Shown: positions 33,145 through 42,094 of the stretch, in pieces
Numbering within the stretch: position 1 is the first letter of the stretch
Layout: every line of letters starts with the position of its first letter
Assembly: GCA_025054935.1 (NCBI GenBank)
Contig: JANWZD010000011.1
Span: forward strand, 1-64,000
Direction: 5' to 3'
From: Dehalococcoidia bacterium
Lineage (GTDB): Bacteria > Chloroflexota > Dehalococcoidia > SpSt-223
Length of the DNA stretch: 64,000 nt
Made by a program: the position numbers and the translations under genes
Notes under the pieces: model-generated
What the model saw: the letters and a program-made list of their open reading frames with translations, nothing else
Told to the model about the DNA's origin: nothing
The model's database searches: none

Positions 33145-33717
33145 ATGACCCAGGAATCCGAGGCGCGTCCCGCAACCGATACCGCGGCGGCCCTCGAAGA
33201 AGCGCTCAAGACGGAGCGCGACAAAGCAGATAGCTACTTGAATAACTGGCGGCGTGCTGAAGCGGATCTCCAGAACTACAAGCGGCGCACGGACCAAGAG
33301 AAGGGAGAGCTGATCCGGTACGGGAGCGCTCCTCTCATCAAAGAGCTCCTCGGCGTTCTCGATGATCTTGAGCGCGCGCTCGCCAGCGCCGGCGACCAAG
33401 ACAGCCCGATCGTTCAGGGGGTCGAGCTGACGCGCCGCAACTTTGTCGCTGCGCTCGAGCGCTACGGCGTGAGCGAAATCCCGGCGCTCGGGGAGACGTT
33501 CGACCCGAACCTGCACGAGGCCGTGATGCAGGCGCCCGGCGCCGAAAATAAGGTCATCACGGTGATCAAGAAAGGCTATCGCCTGCACGACCGGATCTTG
33601 CGTCCGGCGATGGTGGCTGTCGGGACGGGCGAGCCCGCAGCAGCCGAGCAGCCCGCCGCGCCGGCCACTGATGCCGATCACCCTGCTACGCTAGCCACCA
33701 ACGAAGAGGCGAACTAG
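33145..33717 (+). CDS. grpE: nucleotide exchange factor GrpE
   Basis: A 190-residue DnaK co-chaperone that speeds ADP release. An N-terminal coiled coil (residues 15-65, ALEEALKTERDKADSYLNNWRRAEAD) is followed by the beta-sheet head with NPNLHEAVMQAPG and GYRLHDRILRPAMVAVG, both family signatures. The C-terminal 25 residues are Ala/Pro-rich. It begins 1 base after the hrcA stop, so HrcA/CIRCE controls it. The usual dnaK/dnaJ neighbours are missing; the convergent ThDP gene follows. Confidence 0.95.
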   Translation: MTQESEARPATDTAAALEEALKTERDKADSYLNNWRRAEADLQNYKRRTDQEKGELIRYGSAPLIKELLGVLDDLERALASAGDQDSPIVQGVELTRRNFVAALERYGVSEIPALGETFDPNLHEAVMQAPGAENKVITVIKKGYRLHDRILRPAMVAVGTGEPAAAEQPAAPATDADHPATLATNEEAN

Positions 33718-33777
33718 GTCGCACGCCGCTCCCCGGTCTGCTGCGCAGTTGGCGCGGCTGCCTCGGGAGGAAGGCGG

Positions 33778-35541
33778 TCACCCCACGAGGTGGGTGGTGC
33801 GGACGTCGACCACCGCCGCCTGCCCGCCGCGGACAGCGGCGACGGCGCGCTCGAGCGCCGGCTTGAGGTCCTCGATCCGGTCGACTGTCTCGCCGTGAGC
33901 GCGGCAAGCGCGAGCCAGCGCCGCGTAGTCGGGCGGCGGATCGATGAGAATACCGGGCCAGCTGCCCGTTCGCTCGGCGTAGCTCTCCGGATAGCCGATG
34001 CGCAGCGCGTTGCGGGTGGCGGCGTGCTGGCGGTTGTTGTTGATCACGGTCAGGAAGGGGGTCTTCTGCACGTCGGCGGCCCAGAGCGAGGCGGTCGGGC
34101 AGCCATAAACGAACGTGCCGTCGCCGACGACGGCGACAACCTCGCGTCTCGGGTCGGCGAGCTTGACGCCGAGCGCGGCGCCGAGCGCCCAGCCGAGCGA
34201 TGACCCGCCGCTCTTGAACAGCGTTCCGGGAAGCGTCCGCGGCACGAGGCGCGTCAGCCACGGCGAGGCCCCCACCGACTCGTCGAGCACGGTCCAGCGG
34301 TCGTCGATCACCTCGGCGAGGGTGGCGAAGAGCGCGAGGGGAGAGATCGGCGCGCGGGTCAGCTGCTCCTGCGCCAGAGCCCGGTAGCGGCGGTGGCGCG
34401 CCGCGTTGGCGGCTTCTACTGCTGCCCGCCGCGCGGCGATCGCTTCTTCACGGCCCCGGAGCCGGTCGCGCACCGCCGCCGTCAGCGCGTCGAGGGCGAG
34501 CAGCGGGTCGGCGGAGATGGCGATGTCCACCGGAAAGCCGAGAAGCGGCACTGACGGATTGATTGGGTCGAGCCCCAGCGTGATGTGCTTCCCGTCGGCG
34601 GGCGGCTGTGCTCGGGCGGGGATATAGGGCACCTCGATATCGACGCTCAGGAGAACATCCGCGTCGGCGACAAAAGGCGTGGCGTCGCCGCTGTCGGCCC
34701 AGAGCGGGTGGGTCGTTGGGAAGCAGAGCCGCTGACCATCGGTGACGACCGGCGCGCCGAGCGTCTCGGCCAGCGCTACAAGCGCCGGGACTGTCGCCGG
34801 GTTGCTGCCTGCCATCCCTGCGACGATCAGCGGCGAGGTCGCAGCGGCGAGCAGGCCGGCAGCGCGGTCGATCAGCTCAGGGCGCGGTGCGGGACCAGCA
34901 ACGGGGGCGAACCGCTCCGGCGGCGTGATTGCGTGGGGCGCAGGGTCGAGCAGCGCCTCGAGCGGCAGCACGAGGTAGACGGGGCCTGCCGGCGCGCTCG
35001 CTGCCACTTGGAGCGCGCGCTGCACCACCTCGCCGGCTTGCCGGCTGCTTCGGAGTTCGTAGTCCCACTTGGTGTAGTTGCGGACAATCCCGTGCTGGTC
35101 CAGCTGCTCTTGAATCCAGTGAATATGGGACTTCCGCGCTTTGCGGAACTCCCCGCCGCCGTCGATCGCGGACGGGGCGCGGCCGGCGCAGATCAGCATC
35201 CCGATCCGGCTGCGCTGAGCATTATGGAGCGCGCCGCCGAGCTGCTGCGTGCCGACATCGACATGAACGAGGACGGCTTGGGGCCGCTGGCTGATCATGA
35301 AGTGCCCATGGGCGGCTGCCCCGGCGACCATCTCATCGAGGCAGAGAACGACGCGGGGCGCGGGCAGCCCGAGGGCATGGCGCTTCGCGATCGCCTCTTG
35401 TACCGGGAAGGTGTCGGTCCCGCTGTTGATGAACACGGTCTCAACGCCAGCGGCAACGAGCTGCGCCACCACGGCGTCGGCGCCGTCCATCGCTATCTCC
35501 GCCGGCAGCACCGTTGTCCGCGCGGGATCGTACAACGTCAT
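33778..35541 (-). CDS. thiamine-diphosphate-dependent enzyme (acetolactate-synthase-like)
   Basis: A 587-residue three-domain ThDP enzyme. The N-terminal Pyr domain has INSGTD and the catalytic-looking CLDEMVAGAAAHG (Glu of the ThDP activation site near 70). The middle domain ends near 350. The C-terminal PP domain has the metal/pyrophosphate motif GDGTFVYGCPTASLWAADVQ followed by NNN. Family members include acetolactate synthase, benzoylformate decarboxylase and benzaldehyde lyase, and this one cannot be placed further. The Pyr domain has HGHFMISQRPQAVLVHVDVG. I start at ATG 35541, six bases after AGGAGG; the ATG at 35547 touches that site. Confidence 0.85.
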   Translation of the reverse strand: MTLYDPARTTVLPAEIAMDGADAVVAQLVAAGVETVFINSGTDTFPVQEAIAKRHALGLPAPRVVLCLDEMVAGAAAHGHFMISQRPQAVLVHVDVGTQQLGGALHNAQRSRIGMLICAGRAPSAIDGGGEFRKARKSHIHWIQEQLDQHGIVRNYTKWDYELRSSRQAGEVVQRALQVAASAPAGPVYLVLPLEALLDPAPHAITPPERFAPVAGPAPRPELIDRAAGLLAAATSPLIVAGMAGSNPATVPALVALAETLGAPVVTDGQRLCFPTTHPLWADSGDATPFVADADVLLSVDIEVPYIPARAQPPADGKHITLGLDPINPSVPLLGFPVDIAISADPLLALDALTAAVRDRLRGREEAIAARRAAVEAANAARHRRYRALAQEQLTRAPISPLALFATLAEVIDDRWTVLDESVGASPWLTRLVPRTLPGTLFKSGGSSLGWALGAALGVKLADPRREVVAVVGDGTFVYGCPTASLWAADVQKTPFLTVINNNRQHAATRNALRIGYPESYAERTGSWPGILIDPPPDYAALARACRAHGETVDRIEDLKPALERAVAAVRGGQAAVVDVRTTHLVG

Positions 35542-35906
35542 CTTCATCCTCCTTCGTTTCGTGCTCGGACCGGCGCGCCAGTTGCGGTGACGAGCGTATG
35601 AGAGCGCTCGCGGCCGCGCCGGAGCGCGGGAACGCGGCGGCGCGCCTGCTCGGAACCTCGAGCGGGGCTTCGCCGCTGCGCCCTCCCGCCGCGCCTCCTG
35701 CCCCAACCGCTCGCGCGCGCGGGGTATCGTGACGCAGTTCCGATGGGGCGGCGCATGCTGCGCTCTCGAACGCTCGCGCGGATAGGAGCGCGCCCGCTCG
35801 GCAGTAGAACGCTGCTTCGAGCCTGCGACGGAAAGGCGCGCGGCGCGGTGCGCAGCCGCTCGTCGGCAGGCGCTGCGAGGCGGGTCGGGGCATCGCGTGC
35901 TGCGCC
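35542..35906. other. gene-free spacer
   Basis: About 365 bases between the ThDP gene and the LLM gene, on the 5' side of the former. Only its RBS (AGGAGG on the minus strand) and no clear promoter hexamers are seen. Confidence 0.45.
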
Positions 35907-36923
35907 TTAGCGGCCGAACACCTCGAGGAGGAGGCGGTAGCCGGCGTCGGCGTTCGCGCCGCGCCATTCGGCGGTATTGACACTCGCTTCGTCCATCACG
36001 TCGCTATAGGAGGCGACGACCTGCCGACAGTAGTCGCCGTCGCCGCAGACGGCGAACAGCTCGACCACCTCATCCGTGATCGCGTTCAGAAAGTCTTCCC
36101 GCGTTCCCTGCGTTGCTGCCCAGTCGAGACGCTCGCGCTGCTCCTCGAGGCCATACCAGCTGAGGAGCGCCCGGTTATAGGGAAGGCTCAGATTGTACGT
36201 GAGCGCGTGCCGCGCTTTCTCGATCGCCCGTTCGCGGTCGCTGTCGATCGAAAGGAGAAACCCGCCGCCGATCCGCACCTCATCCTCCGCCCGCCCGGCA
36301 CGGCGCGCTGCCTCCCGGATGCGTGGCGCCGCTTCTTCCCGAAGATAGCGACCGCCATGCATGTTGTTCAGAAGGACCCGGTCGGCGATGGTAGCGGCGA
36401 GTGTGAGCATCTGGGGACCGTTTGCGGCAAGGTCGATGCCCAGCCGCTTGGTCGGCGGCGTGCGGAAGAGGGCGAAGTTCTTGAAGCGGTAGTAGCGGCC
36501 TTCATACGAGACGGGATGACCGGGCACGCCAGTCCAAGCGGTCCGGATCGCCGTGACATACTCCTTGAAGCGGCCGACGACCTTGTCGTAGGGCACATCG
36601 TGCCACTCTTCGCTGCGCTGTTTTGGTCCTGGACCGAGGCCGAGCCGAAAGCGGCCGTTGGACAGTTCGTCCATAGTAGCGGCGGCAAAGACGGTCTGCA
36701 CCGGCGTCCGGCCCCAGAGAGCGACGCCGGTGCGGATGGTGACCCGCTCGGTCGCGGTGGCGATCGCGGCACAGGTGACAAAGGAGTCGAAGGTGGAGTC
36801 GCCCGCGCCGACAATGGCGAAGCCGGCGTGCTCGAACTCTTTGGCCAGCCGCATGATATCGTGCGGCGAATTGCCGACCCCGCTCAGGCCGACGGCGAGG
36901 TTCTTGAGCAGATCGCGCGCCAT
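35907..36923 (-). CDS. LLM-class (luciferase-like) oxidoreductase
   Basis: A 338-residue TIM-barrel flavin/F420-dependent oxidoreductase of the bacterial luciferase-like family. The N-terminal strand AVGLSGVGNSPHDIM, the later RTGVALWGRTPVQTVFAAATMDELSNGRFRLGLGPG and ENGPQ-like LAANGPQMLTLAA stretches are family hallmarks. Whether F420 or FMN is used is not decided by sequence alone. Its ATG follows the stop of the upstream GYD gene with no gap (TGAATG), indicating an operon. Confidence 0.87.
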   Translation of the reverse strand: MARDLLKNLAVGLSGVGNSPHDIMRLAKEFEHAGFAIVGAGDSTFDSFVTCAAIATATERVTIRTGVALWGRTPVQTVFAAATMDELSNGRFRLGLGPGPKQRSEEWHDVPYDKVVGRFKEYVTAIRTAWTGVPGHPVSYEGRYYRFKNFALFRTPPTKRLGIDLAANGPQMLTLAATIADRVLLNNMHGGRYLREEAAPRIREAARRAGRAEDEVRIGGGFLLSIDSDRERAIEKARHALTYNLSLPYNRALLSWYGLEEQRERLDWAATQGTREDFLNAITDEVVELFAVCGDGDYCRQVVASYSDVMDEASVNTAEWRGANADAGYRLLLEVFGR

Positions 36924-37262
36924 TCACACTCCTTCTACTTCGTGCGGCGGGATGTAGTCGCTCCGGCCGGCAATATGCATCGCTTGGATGCCCTCGTCCC
37001 ACGTCATCAGCGGCGTGGTCTTGACGCTCTTGGTTGCGCCGCCGGCGGCGAAGGTCATCGCGACGGCGGCGGCCGCGGCGTTATCTGGCAGGTCGAGGAT
37101 CATGACGAGGTCGTATTCGCCGAAGGAGAGCCACGAGCCGATAATGCGCCCTTCCATCCGATCGATCGGCGCGTAAAGCCGCTCCATCCGGTTATGGGGA
37201 TGCTTGATCAGCGCTGCCCACGCCTCTTTCGAATACGCCACTTGAATCATGTAGTAGGCCAT
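36924..37262 (-). CDS. GYD-domain protein
   Basis: A 112-residue protein of the GYD family (ferredoxin-like dimeric fold); the signature lies in GSWLSFGEYDLVMILDLPDN. Members are often encoded beside oxidoreductases and have no defined function. The start at 37262 has AAAGGCGG close before it on its own strand, and TACAAT about 25 bases further up could be a -10. It is translated together with the LLM gene that follows. Confidence 0.8.
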   Translation of the reverse strand: MAYYMIQVAYSKEAWAALIKHPHNRMERLYAPIDRMEGRIIGSWLSFGEYDLVMILDLPDNAAAAAVAMTFAAGGATKSVKTTPLMTWDEGIQAMHIAGRSDYIPPHEVEGV

Positions 37263-38038
37263 CCGCCTTTGCCCTCCGCTGTCCTGCCATTGTAGGCGAA
37301 GCTGCGCGCGCTGGCCGAATAGCGGGCAGTATGGGGGAACCGACCAGTGCCTGCTGCCGACCGTGCCAGCTGCGCCCTCCGTCACGGCGTTGCGGTTGCG
37401 TGCTGGGGAGAAGTCTATGCTGGGCGTTGCAAACCCGGCGCGCGGCGGCAGGCGCGGCACTCCTGATCGAACCGGAGTGCGGTGCCTCCCTAGCGGCAGC
37501 AGCGCGATTGCTGCTGCGGACGAGATTGCCCCGACGGCTTCGCCGCCTCGCAATGCCATGACAAGGGACGCGACGGAAGGGCGGCTGCCTGCTCCGTCAT
37601 TGCTTCGCTGACCTCTCTCGAATGAGGTGGTGCCGGGAGGGCGAGAGGGCTGTGTGGACGAAGGGCGGCCGCGTTCTGGCTTGGGGTGAAGTGCCGGAAA
37701 GGAGGGGGCTGCGGTGCGCTGCGGAGGTGCCGTGGGACAGCTGGAGCTCTCCTTGGGCGGGCCAGCACGGGCGTGCGTTAGAGGAGGAGGCTGGCCGGCG
37801 GTATTTCGCGCGCTCCGGCGCGAGCGCGCTGCGGCCACGTAGGCTGCGCGCCGCCTCTCTCCCGAAGCGGCACGAAACGACCACCGCGCTTCCCGGCTCC
37901 CGCGCTGGTTGCAATGTTGGCGGGGTCGGCTTTGCGCCCCCGCGCCCCAGCCGGCGACAGCGGACCCCTTGAGAGTGATGCGCTGGCGCGCAGGCGTTCG
38001 GCGCCGCGGGCGTGACGGGCTGCAGCGGAAGAGGCGGG
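37263..38038. other. gene-free spacer with one interspersed repeat
   Basis: About 775 bases between minus-strand genes. It holds an inverted copy of the GTCATTGCG-type repeat at 37524-37562. Open frames are Arg/Ala-rich. No terminator is evident for the ABC transporter. Confidence 0.5.
37524..37562 (-). repeat. interspersed repeat, distant inverted copy
   Basis: Starts GATTGCC on the plus strand and ends CAATGCCATGAC, with GACGGCTTCGCCGCC in the centre; the same architecture as the copy at 9400-9438 but 28 kb away and more diverged. Confidence 0.55.
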
Positions 38039-39847
38039 TCAGCCGACGGCGGCGTAGGTCATGGTGTAGAGGCGGTGATATGCCCCGCCGCGCTGGAGCA
38101 GCTCGTCGTGACGGCCGGTTTCGACTACCTGCCCGTGTTCGAGGACGACGACAAGGTCAGCATTCTTCACCGTCGAGAGCCGATGCGCGATGACGATCGA
38201 GGTGCGCCCTTGGAGCAGCTGCGCCAGTCCCCGCTGGATGAGCGCCTCGGTGGCAGTGTCGATAGTTGCTGTCGCTTCGTCAAGGATGAGAATGCGCGGG
38301 TTGGCAAGGAGGGCGCGGACAAAGGAGATCAGCTGTTTCTGGCCTGCGGAAAGCAGGTTTCCTCGCTCTCGGATGTTCGTGTCGTACCCGTCGGGCAGGC
38401 GCAGGATCATCTCGTGCGCCCCGATCACGCGCGCTGCCGCTTCAATCTCCGCATCGCTCGCGTCCAGTTTGCCGAAGCGCAGATTGTCGCGGATCGTTCC
38501 CGAGAAGAGGAAAGGATCCTGCGGCACCCAGCCGATCTGGGAGCGCAGGGTCGCGAGGTCGATCTCGCGCACATCCACGCCGTCGATGCGGATACTGCCG
38601 CCCGTTACGTCGTAGAAGCGGGCAACGAGATTGACAATCGTGCTCTTCCCTGCTCCCGTGTGGCCGACGAGCGCCACTGTCTGGCCGGCAGGGATGTGCA
38701 AAGTCAGCCCTCGGAGCACGGGCACGCCTGGCACATAGGAAAATTCCACGCGATCGAAGACGATATCGCCGCGGATCGGCCGGAGCATCACCGGGCGCGC
38801 GGCGTTGACGATCGTCACGGGCGTGTCGATCACCTCGAGAATGCGCTCGCCGGAGGCCATCGCCTGCTGCATCGTTGTAATGCGCAGCGTGAGATCGCGG
38901 ATCGGCTCGAAGAAGCGATTGACATAAAGAGCGAACGCCACGAGCGCGCCCGCTGTCAGCTCTCCGCCGATGACGAGCGCGCCGCCGTAGGCGATGACGA
39001 GCGCGAGCGCCACTGCGCTGATCAGTTCGACGACCGGCTGGGCAAGCGCCGAGAGCCGCGTCGCCCGCAAGTTGGCTTCCAGATGACGCGCGTTGAGCTG
39101 GTCGAAGCGCCGGCGGTTGCTCGTTTCGCGGCTCAGGCTCTGGATGACGCGCACGCCCGAGATGTTTTCCTGCAGACCGGCGTTCACTACCGAGATCGTG
39201 GCGCGGACCGCGCGGTAGGCGTCGCGGGCACGGCCCTGCCATACCCAAGTGACGCCAATCAGCACCGGGATGACGACGAAGCTGACCATCGTTAGTTTGG
39301 CGCTCATCGTGATCATCACAATGAGGATGCCGAGAAGGGTCAGCACGTCCGAAAGCAGTTGGAGCATACCGCTCGTCAGCAGCTCTTGAAGCGTGCTGAC
39401 GTCGTTCATGACGCGGCTCATGAGGCGGCCGACTTCATTCCGGTCGTAGAACGACTGCTCGACGGCCATCAGCTTGTCGAACATCTCGCTGCGGAGCGTC
39501 ACCAGCACGCGCTGCGCGGCGACTGACATCGCAGCGACCTGGAGATAGCTGGCGCCCCAGCTGATCAGGCTTGCCGCGAGGTAGGCCATCGCGACGAGGC
39601 CGACGCCGCCGAGATCGCCGTGGGCGATCGGCCCGTCGATCGCGACCTTGACCAGATACGGCATCGCAAGGGTGCTCAGCGCGACGACGATCATCATCAG
39701 TGTGCCGAACGCAAGGCGGTGTCCGTGCGGCTTCAGGTACGCTCCAAGCCGCTTGACCACCTTGGCGTTGTAGATCGCGCCAAGGGTGTCGTCCATTGCG
39801 GCGCCGCGCAGTCCTCCATGCCAGCCGCCGCCTCCCATCATGGCCAT
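38039..39847 (-). CDS. ABC exporter half-transporter, catalytic-site subunit
   Basis: A 602-residue permease-ATPase fusion. Six membrane segments occupy about 30-330. The ATPase has Walker A GHTGAGKST, a Q-loop (WVPQDPFLFSG), signature LSAGQKQ and Walker B ILILDEATATID, with the catalytic Glu in place. The signature is altered (LSAGQ rather than LSGGQ). Together with the partner gene just upstream, which has a normal signature but lacks the Glu, it would form a heterodimer with one active and one degenerate nucleotide site. The start overlaps the partner by 10 bases. The substrate is unknown; drugs, lipids or peptides are typical. Confidence 0.9.
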   Translation of the reverse strand: MAMMGGGGWHGGLRGAAMDDTLGAIYNAKVVKRLGAYLKPHGHRLAFGTLMMIVVALSTLAMPYLVKVAIDGPIAHGDLGGVGLVAMAYLAASLISWGASYLQVAAMSVAAQRVLVTLRSEMFDKLMAVEQSFYDRNEVGRLMSRVMNDVSTLQELLTSGMLQLLSDVLTLLGILIVMITMSAKLTMVSFVVIPVLIGVTWVWQGRARDAYRAVRATISVVNAGLQENISGVRVIQSLSRETSNRRRFDQLNARHLEANLRATRLSALAQPVVELISAVALALVIAYGGALVIGGELTAGALVAFALYVNRFFEPIRDLTLRITTMQQAMASGERILEVIDTPVTIVNAARPVMLRPIRGDIVFDRVEFSYVPGVPVLRGLTLHIPAGQTVALVGHTGAGKSTIVNLVARFYDVTGGSIRIDGVDVREIDLATLRSQIGWVPQDPFLFSGTIRDNLRFGKLDASDAEIEAAARVIGAHEMILRLPDGYDTNIRERGNLLSAGQKQLISFVRALLANPRILILDEATATIDTATEALIQRGLAQLLQGRTSIVIAHRLSTVKNADLVVVLEHGQVVETGRHDELLQRGGAYHRLYTMTYAAVG

Positions 39848-41631
39848 GCTCCCGCTCGGCTTTCGAGGCGCCGCGCCTCGCCGCGTCCCGCCATCGCCTG
39901 CATCTCCTCTTGATCGCGCAACTGCAGGTCGTAGATCCGGCGGTAGAACCCGTCGTTTCGCACTAAGTCCTCGTGCGTTCCCCGCTCGACGATGCGGCCG
40001 TGCTCGAGGACGAGGATCTGATCCGCATTCTGGATAGTCCGCAGCCGGTGGGCGATCACGAACGTGGTCCGCCCCTTCATCAGTTCATAGAGCGCGCGCT
40101 GGATCTGATGCTCGGTCTGGGTGTCGACCGAGGAGGTCGAGTCATCGAGAATCAAGATGCGGGGGTTGAGCAGCAGCGTCCGGGCGATGGCGATGCGCTG
40201 CTTCTGGCCGCCGGAGAGGGTAACGCCGCGCTCGCCGACCCACGTGTCATAGCCGTGGGGAAAGCTCATGATGAAGTCGTGCGCTCCGGCGAGCTTCGCT
40301 GCCTCGACGATCTTCTCGAACGGCGCGTCCTCCCTGCCGTAGGCGATGTTGTCGCGGATCGTTGCTGAGAAGAGAAACGGTTCTTGGAGGACGATCCCGA
40401 TCTGGCGGCGGAGCGAGTGGATCGTCACGTCGCGGATGTCATATCCATCGATAGTGATCCGTCCTGCGGTCACGTCGTAGAAGCGGGGCAGCAACAGCGT
40501 GATGGTGCTCTTGCCGGAGCCCGTCGCGCCGAGCAGTGCCACCACCTCTCCCGGCCGCGCCTCGATCGTGATGTCCTTCAGGACGGTCGTGCGCTCGTCA
40601 TACCCAAAGCTGACGTGCTCAAAGCGCACGTGTCCCACAACAGGCGGCAGCTCAATCGCGCCGGGCCTGTCCTGCACCTCGCTTGTAGTGTCGAGGAGAT
40701 CGAAAATCCGCTGGCCGGCGGCGTGCGCTCGGGCGACGGTGTTGATCAGAAAGCCGAGCCGCCGCACCGGCAGCGCCAGCAAGGTGAGGTAGCCGAGGTA
40801 GGCGGCCAGCTCTCCGACCGAAAGGGTCCCCGCAAGAACATCCTGACCGCCGACCCACAGACTGACCGCTGTCGCCAGCGAGAGGATGAGGGTCATCAGC
40901 GGCATGTTGAACGCCTGCAGTCGCGCTTGGCGCACCTGCAGATGGTGAAGCGTTTCATTCTCGGCGCGAAAGCCGGCGACCCGCTCCGGCTCGCGGCCGA
41001 AGGCGCGCACGATCCGGATACCGGCGAGCGATTCTTGGAGATAGGTCGTCATCGTTCCCATCTGCTCTTGGATGCGCGCCCACGACGGCCGAAGAACGCT
41101 GCCAACGCGTGCCGCGGCGAGGACGGCAAGCGGCACGAAGGCGAGCGTCACCAACGCCAGTTTCGGGGCAACGTGGAAGAGGATGACGACGATGCCGGCC
41201 ACCAGCAGCACGATCTGGGCCAGCCCGGTCACGGCAAAGGCGAAGAACCAGCGGACCGCCTCGACGTCGGCGGTCGCCCGCGACATCAACTCGCCGGTCT
41301 GCGCGCGGTCGTGGAAGCGGAAGGAGAGGTTCTGAACGTGGTCGTAGATCGCGTTCCGCAAGTCGTAAGCGACGCGCTGCGCGAGCCATTCACCGAAATA
41401 GGTCTGGCCGAAGGCGCTCAGCCCGCGCAGCAGGGTGCTCGCCACCACCGCGCCGGCAAACACAGGGAGCAGCCCCGGCTGGGCGGCGGCAATCCCGACG
41501 TCGATCGCTTGCCCTGTCAGCCAGGGGACGATCAGGCTGAAGCCGGTCGTGCCGATCATCGCCCCGACGGCGAGCAGCACTTGCCGCCAGTACGGTCGAA
41601 GATAGCCAAAAAGCCGAAGGACAGCTGGCAT
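39838..41631 (-). CDS. ABC exporter half-transporter, degenerate-site subunit
   Basis: A 597-residue permease-ATPase fusion, first of the pair. Six membrane segments lie in about 15-310. Walker A GATGSGKST and signature LSGGQKQ are canonical, but Walker B reads ILILDDSTSSVD: Asp replaces the catalytic Glu. This is the usual mark of the degenerate partner in heterodimeric exporters such as TM287/TM288 and LmrCD. Start assigned to the ATG at 41631; the frame is open to 41718, where another ATG sits right at the promoter. The RBS is weak at either, so the N-terminus is uncertain. Confidence 0.88.
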   Translation of the reverse strand: MPAVLRLFGYLRPYWRQVLLAVGAMIGTTGFSLIVPWLTGQAIDVGIAAAQPGLLPVFAGAVVASTLLRGLSAFGQTYFGEWLAQRVAYDLRNAIYDHVQNLSFRFHDRAQTGELMSRATADVEAVRWFFAFAVTGLAQIVLLVAGIVVILFHVAPKLALVTLAFVPLAVLAAARVGSVLRPSWARIQEQMGTMTTYLQESLAGIRIVRAFGREPERVAGFRAENETLHHLQVRQARLQAFNMPLMTLILSLATAVSLWVGGQDVLAGTLSVGELAAYLGYLTLLALPVRRLGFLINTVARAHAAGQRIFDLLDTTSEVQDRPGAIELPPVVGHVRFEHVSFGYDERTTVLKDITIEARPGEVVALLGATGSGKSTITLLLPRFYDVTAGRITIDGYDIRDVTIHSLRRQIGIVLQEPFLFSATIRDNIAYGREDAPFEKIVEAAKLAGAHDFIMSFPHGYDTWVGERGVTLSGGQKQRIAIARTLLLNPRILILDDSTSSVDTQTEHQIQRALYELMKGRTTFVIAHRLRTIQNADQILVLEHGRIVERGTHEDLVRNDGFYRRIYDLQLRDQEEMQAMAGRGEARRLESRAGAWP

Positions 41632-41720
41632 GCGCGCTCTTTCTTCGTCGGGCGCCAGGTTGGGAGTGTCTCGGCAGGGCGGCGCGGGGGGACGCCAGCG
41701 CATGCAACGCAGATGCATCA

Positions 41721-41749
41721 AGTATATGCGCGGATGCTTCGGTTTTCAA
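41721..41749 (-). promoter_or_regulatory. ABC exporter promoter TTGAAA-17-TATACT
   Basis: On the minus strand, TTGAAA (41749-41744), 17 bases, TATACT (41726-41721). Transcription would begin near 41714, leaving a leader of about 80 bases before ATG 41631. It lies just beyond the stop of the small membrane-protein gene, so the exporter pair is its own transcription unit. Confidence 0.75.
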
Positions 41750-41755
41750 AGCAAT

Positions 41756-42052
41756 TCAGCGCTCGCGCATCGTCCGACTGGCTGCCCGCCAGAATGAGAG
41801 GGCGAGGAGGACCATGCCCGTCACTAGCACCGCGAGGAGCGCGGCCTCGTGGGGCTCGAGATTCGGCTGGCGGAAGCCGCTTATCCCCCAGAGGGCGACA
41901 GCGCCACAGTAGATCGCGAGGGTGAGATTGCCGACCCGGCCGAACCAGCGGAAGAAAGCGCGCAGCGGCCGCGGCAACCGGGGCATCGCGCCGAGACGGC
42001 TCAGCACGAGAAAGACGAGCGCTGGAAGCACCAGCCAGCCGATGATGCGCAT
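41756..42052 (-). CDS. small three-helix membrane protein
   Basis: A 98-residue hydrophobic protein; membrane segments near 3-21 (IIGWLVLPALVFLVLSRLG), 40-60 (VGNLTLAIYCGAVALWGIS) and 68-90. No family recognised. ATG 42052 has a run of G ending GGGAG close before it. It follows the kinase gene by about 40 bases on the same strand, so co-transcription with it is likely. Confidence 0.7.
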   Translation of the reverse strand: MRIIGWLVLPALVFLVLSRLGAMPRLPRPLRAFFRWFGRVGNLTLAIYCGAVALWGISGFRQPNLEPHEAALLAVLVTGMVLLALSFWRAASRTMRER

Positions 42053-42094
42053 TGTCTCCCCCCCCTCTCAGCACCTCACGACTGCGTGCCGCAG

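Noticed and set aside
40384-41925. 513-residue plus-strand open frame
   Set aside because: Antisense of the ABC exporter, which has intact Walker and signature motifs.
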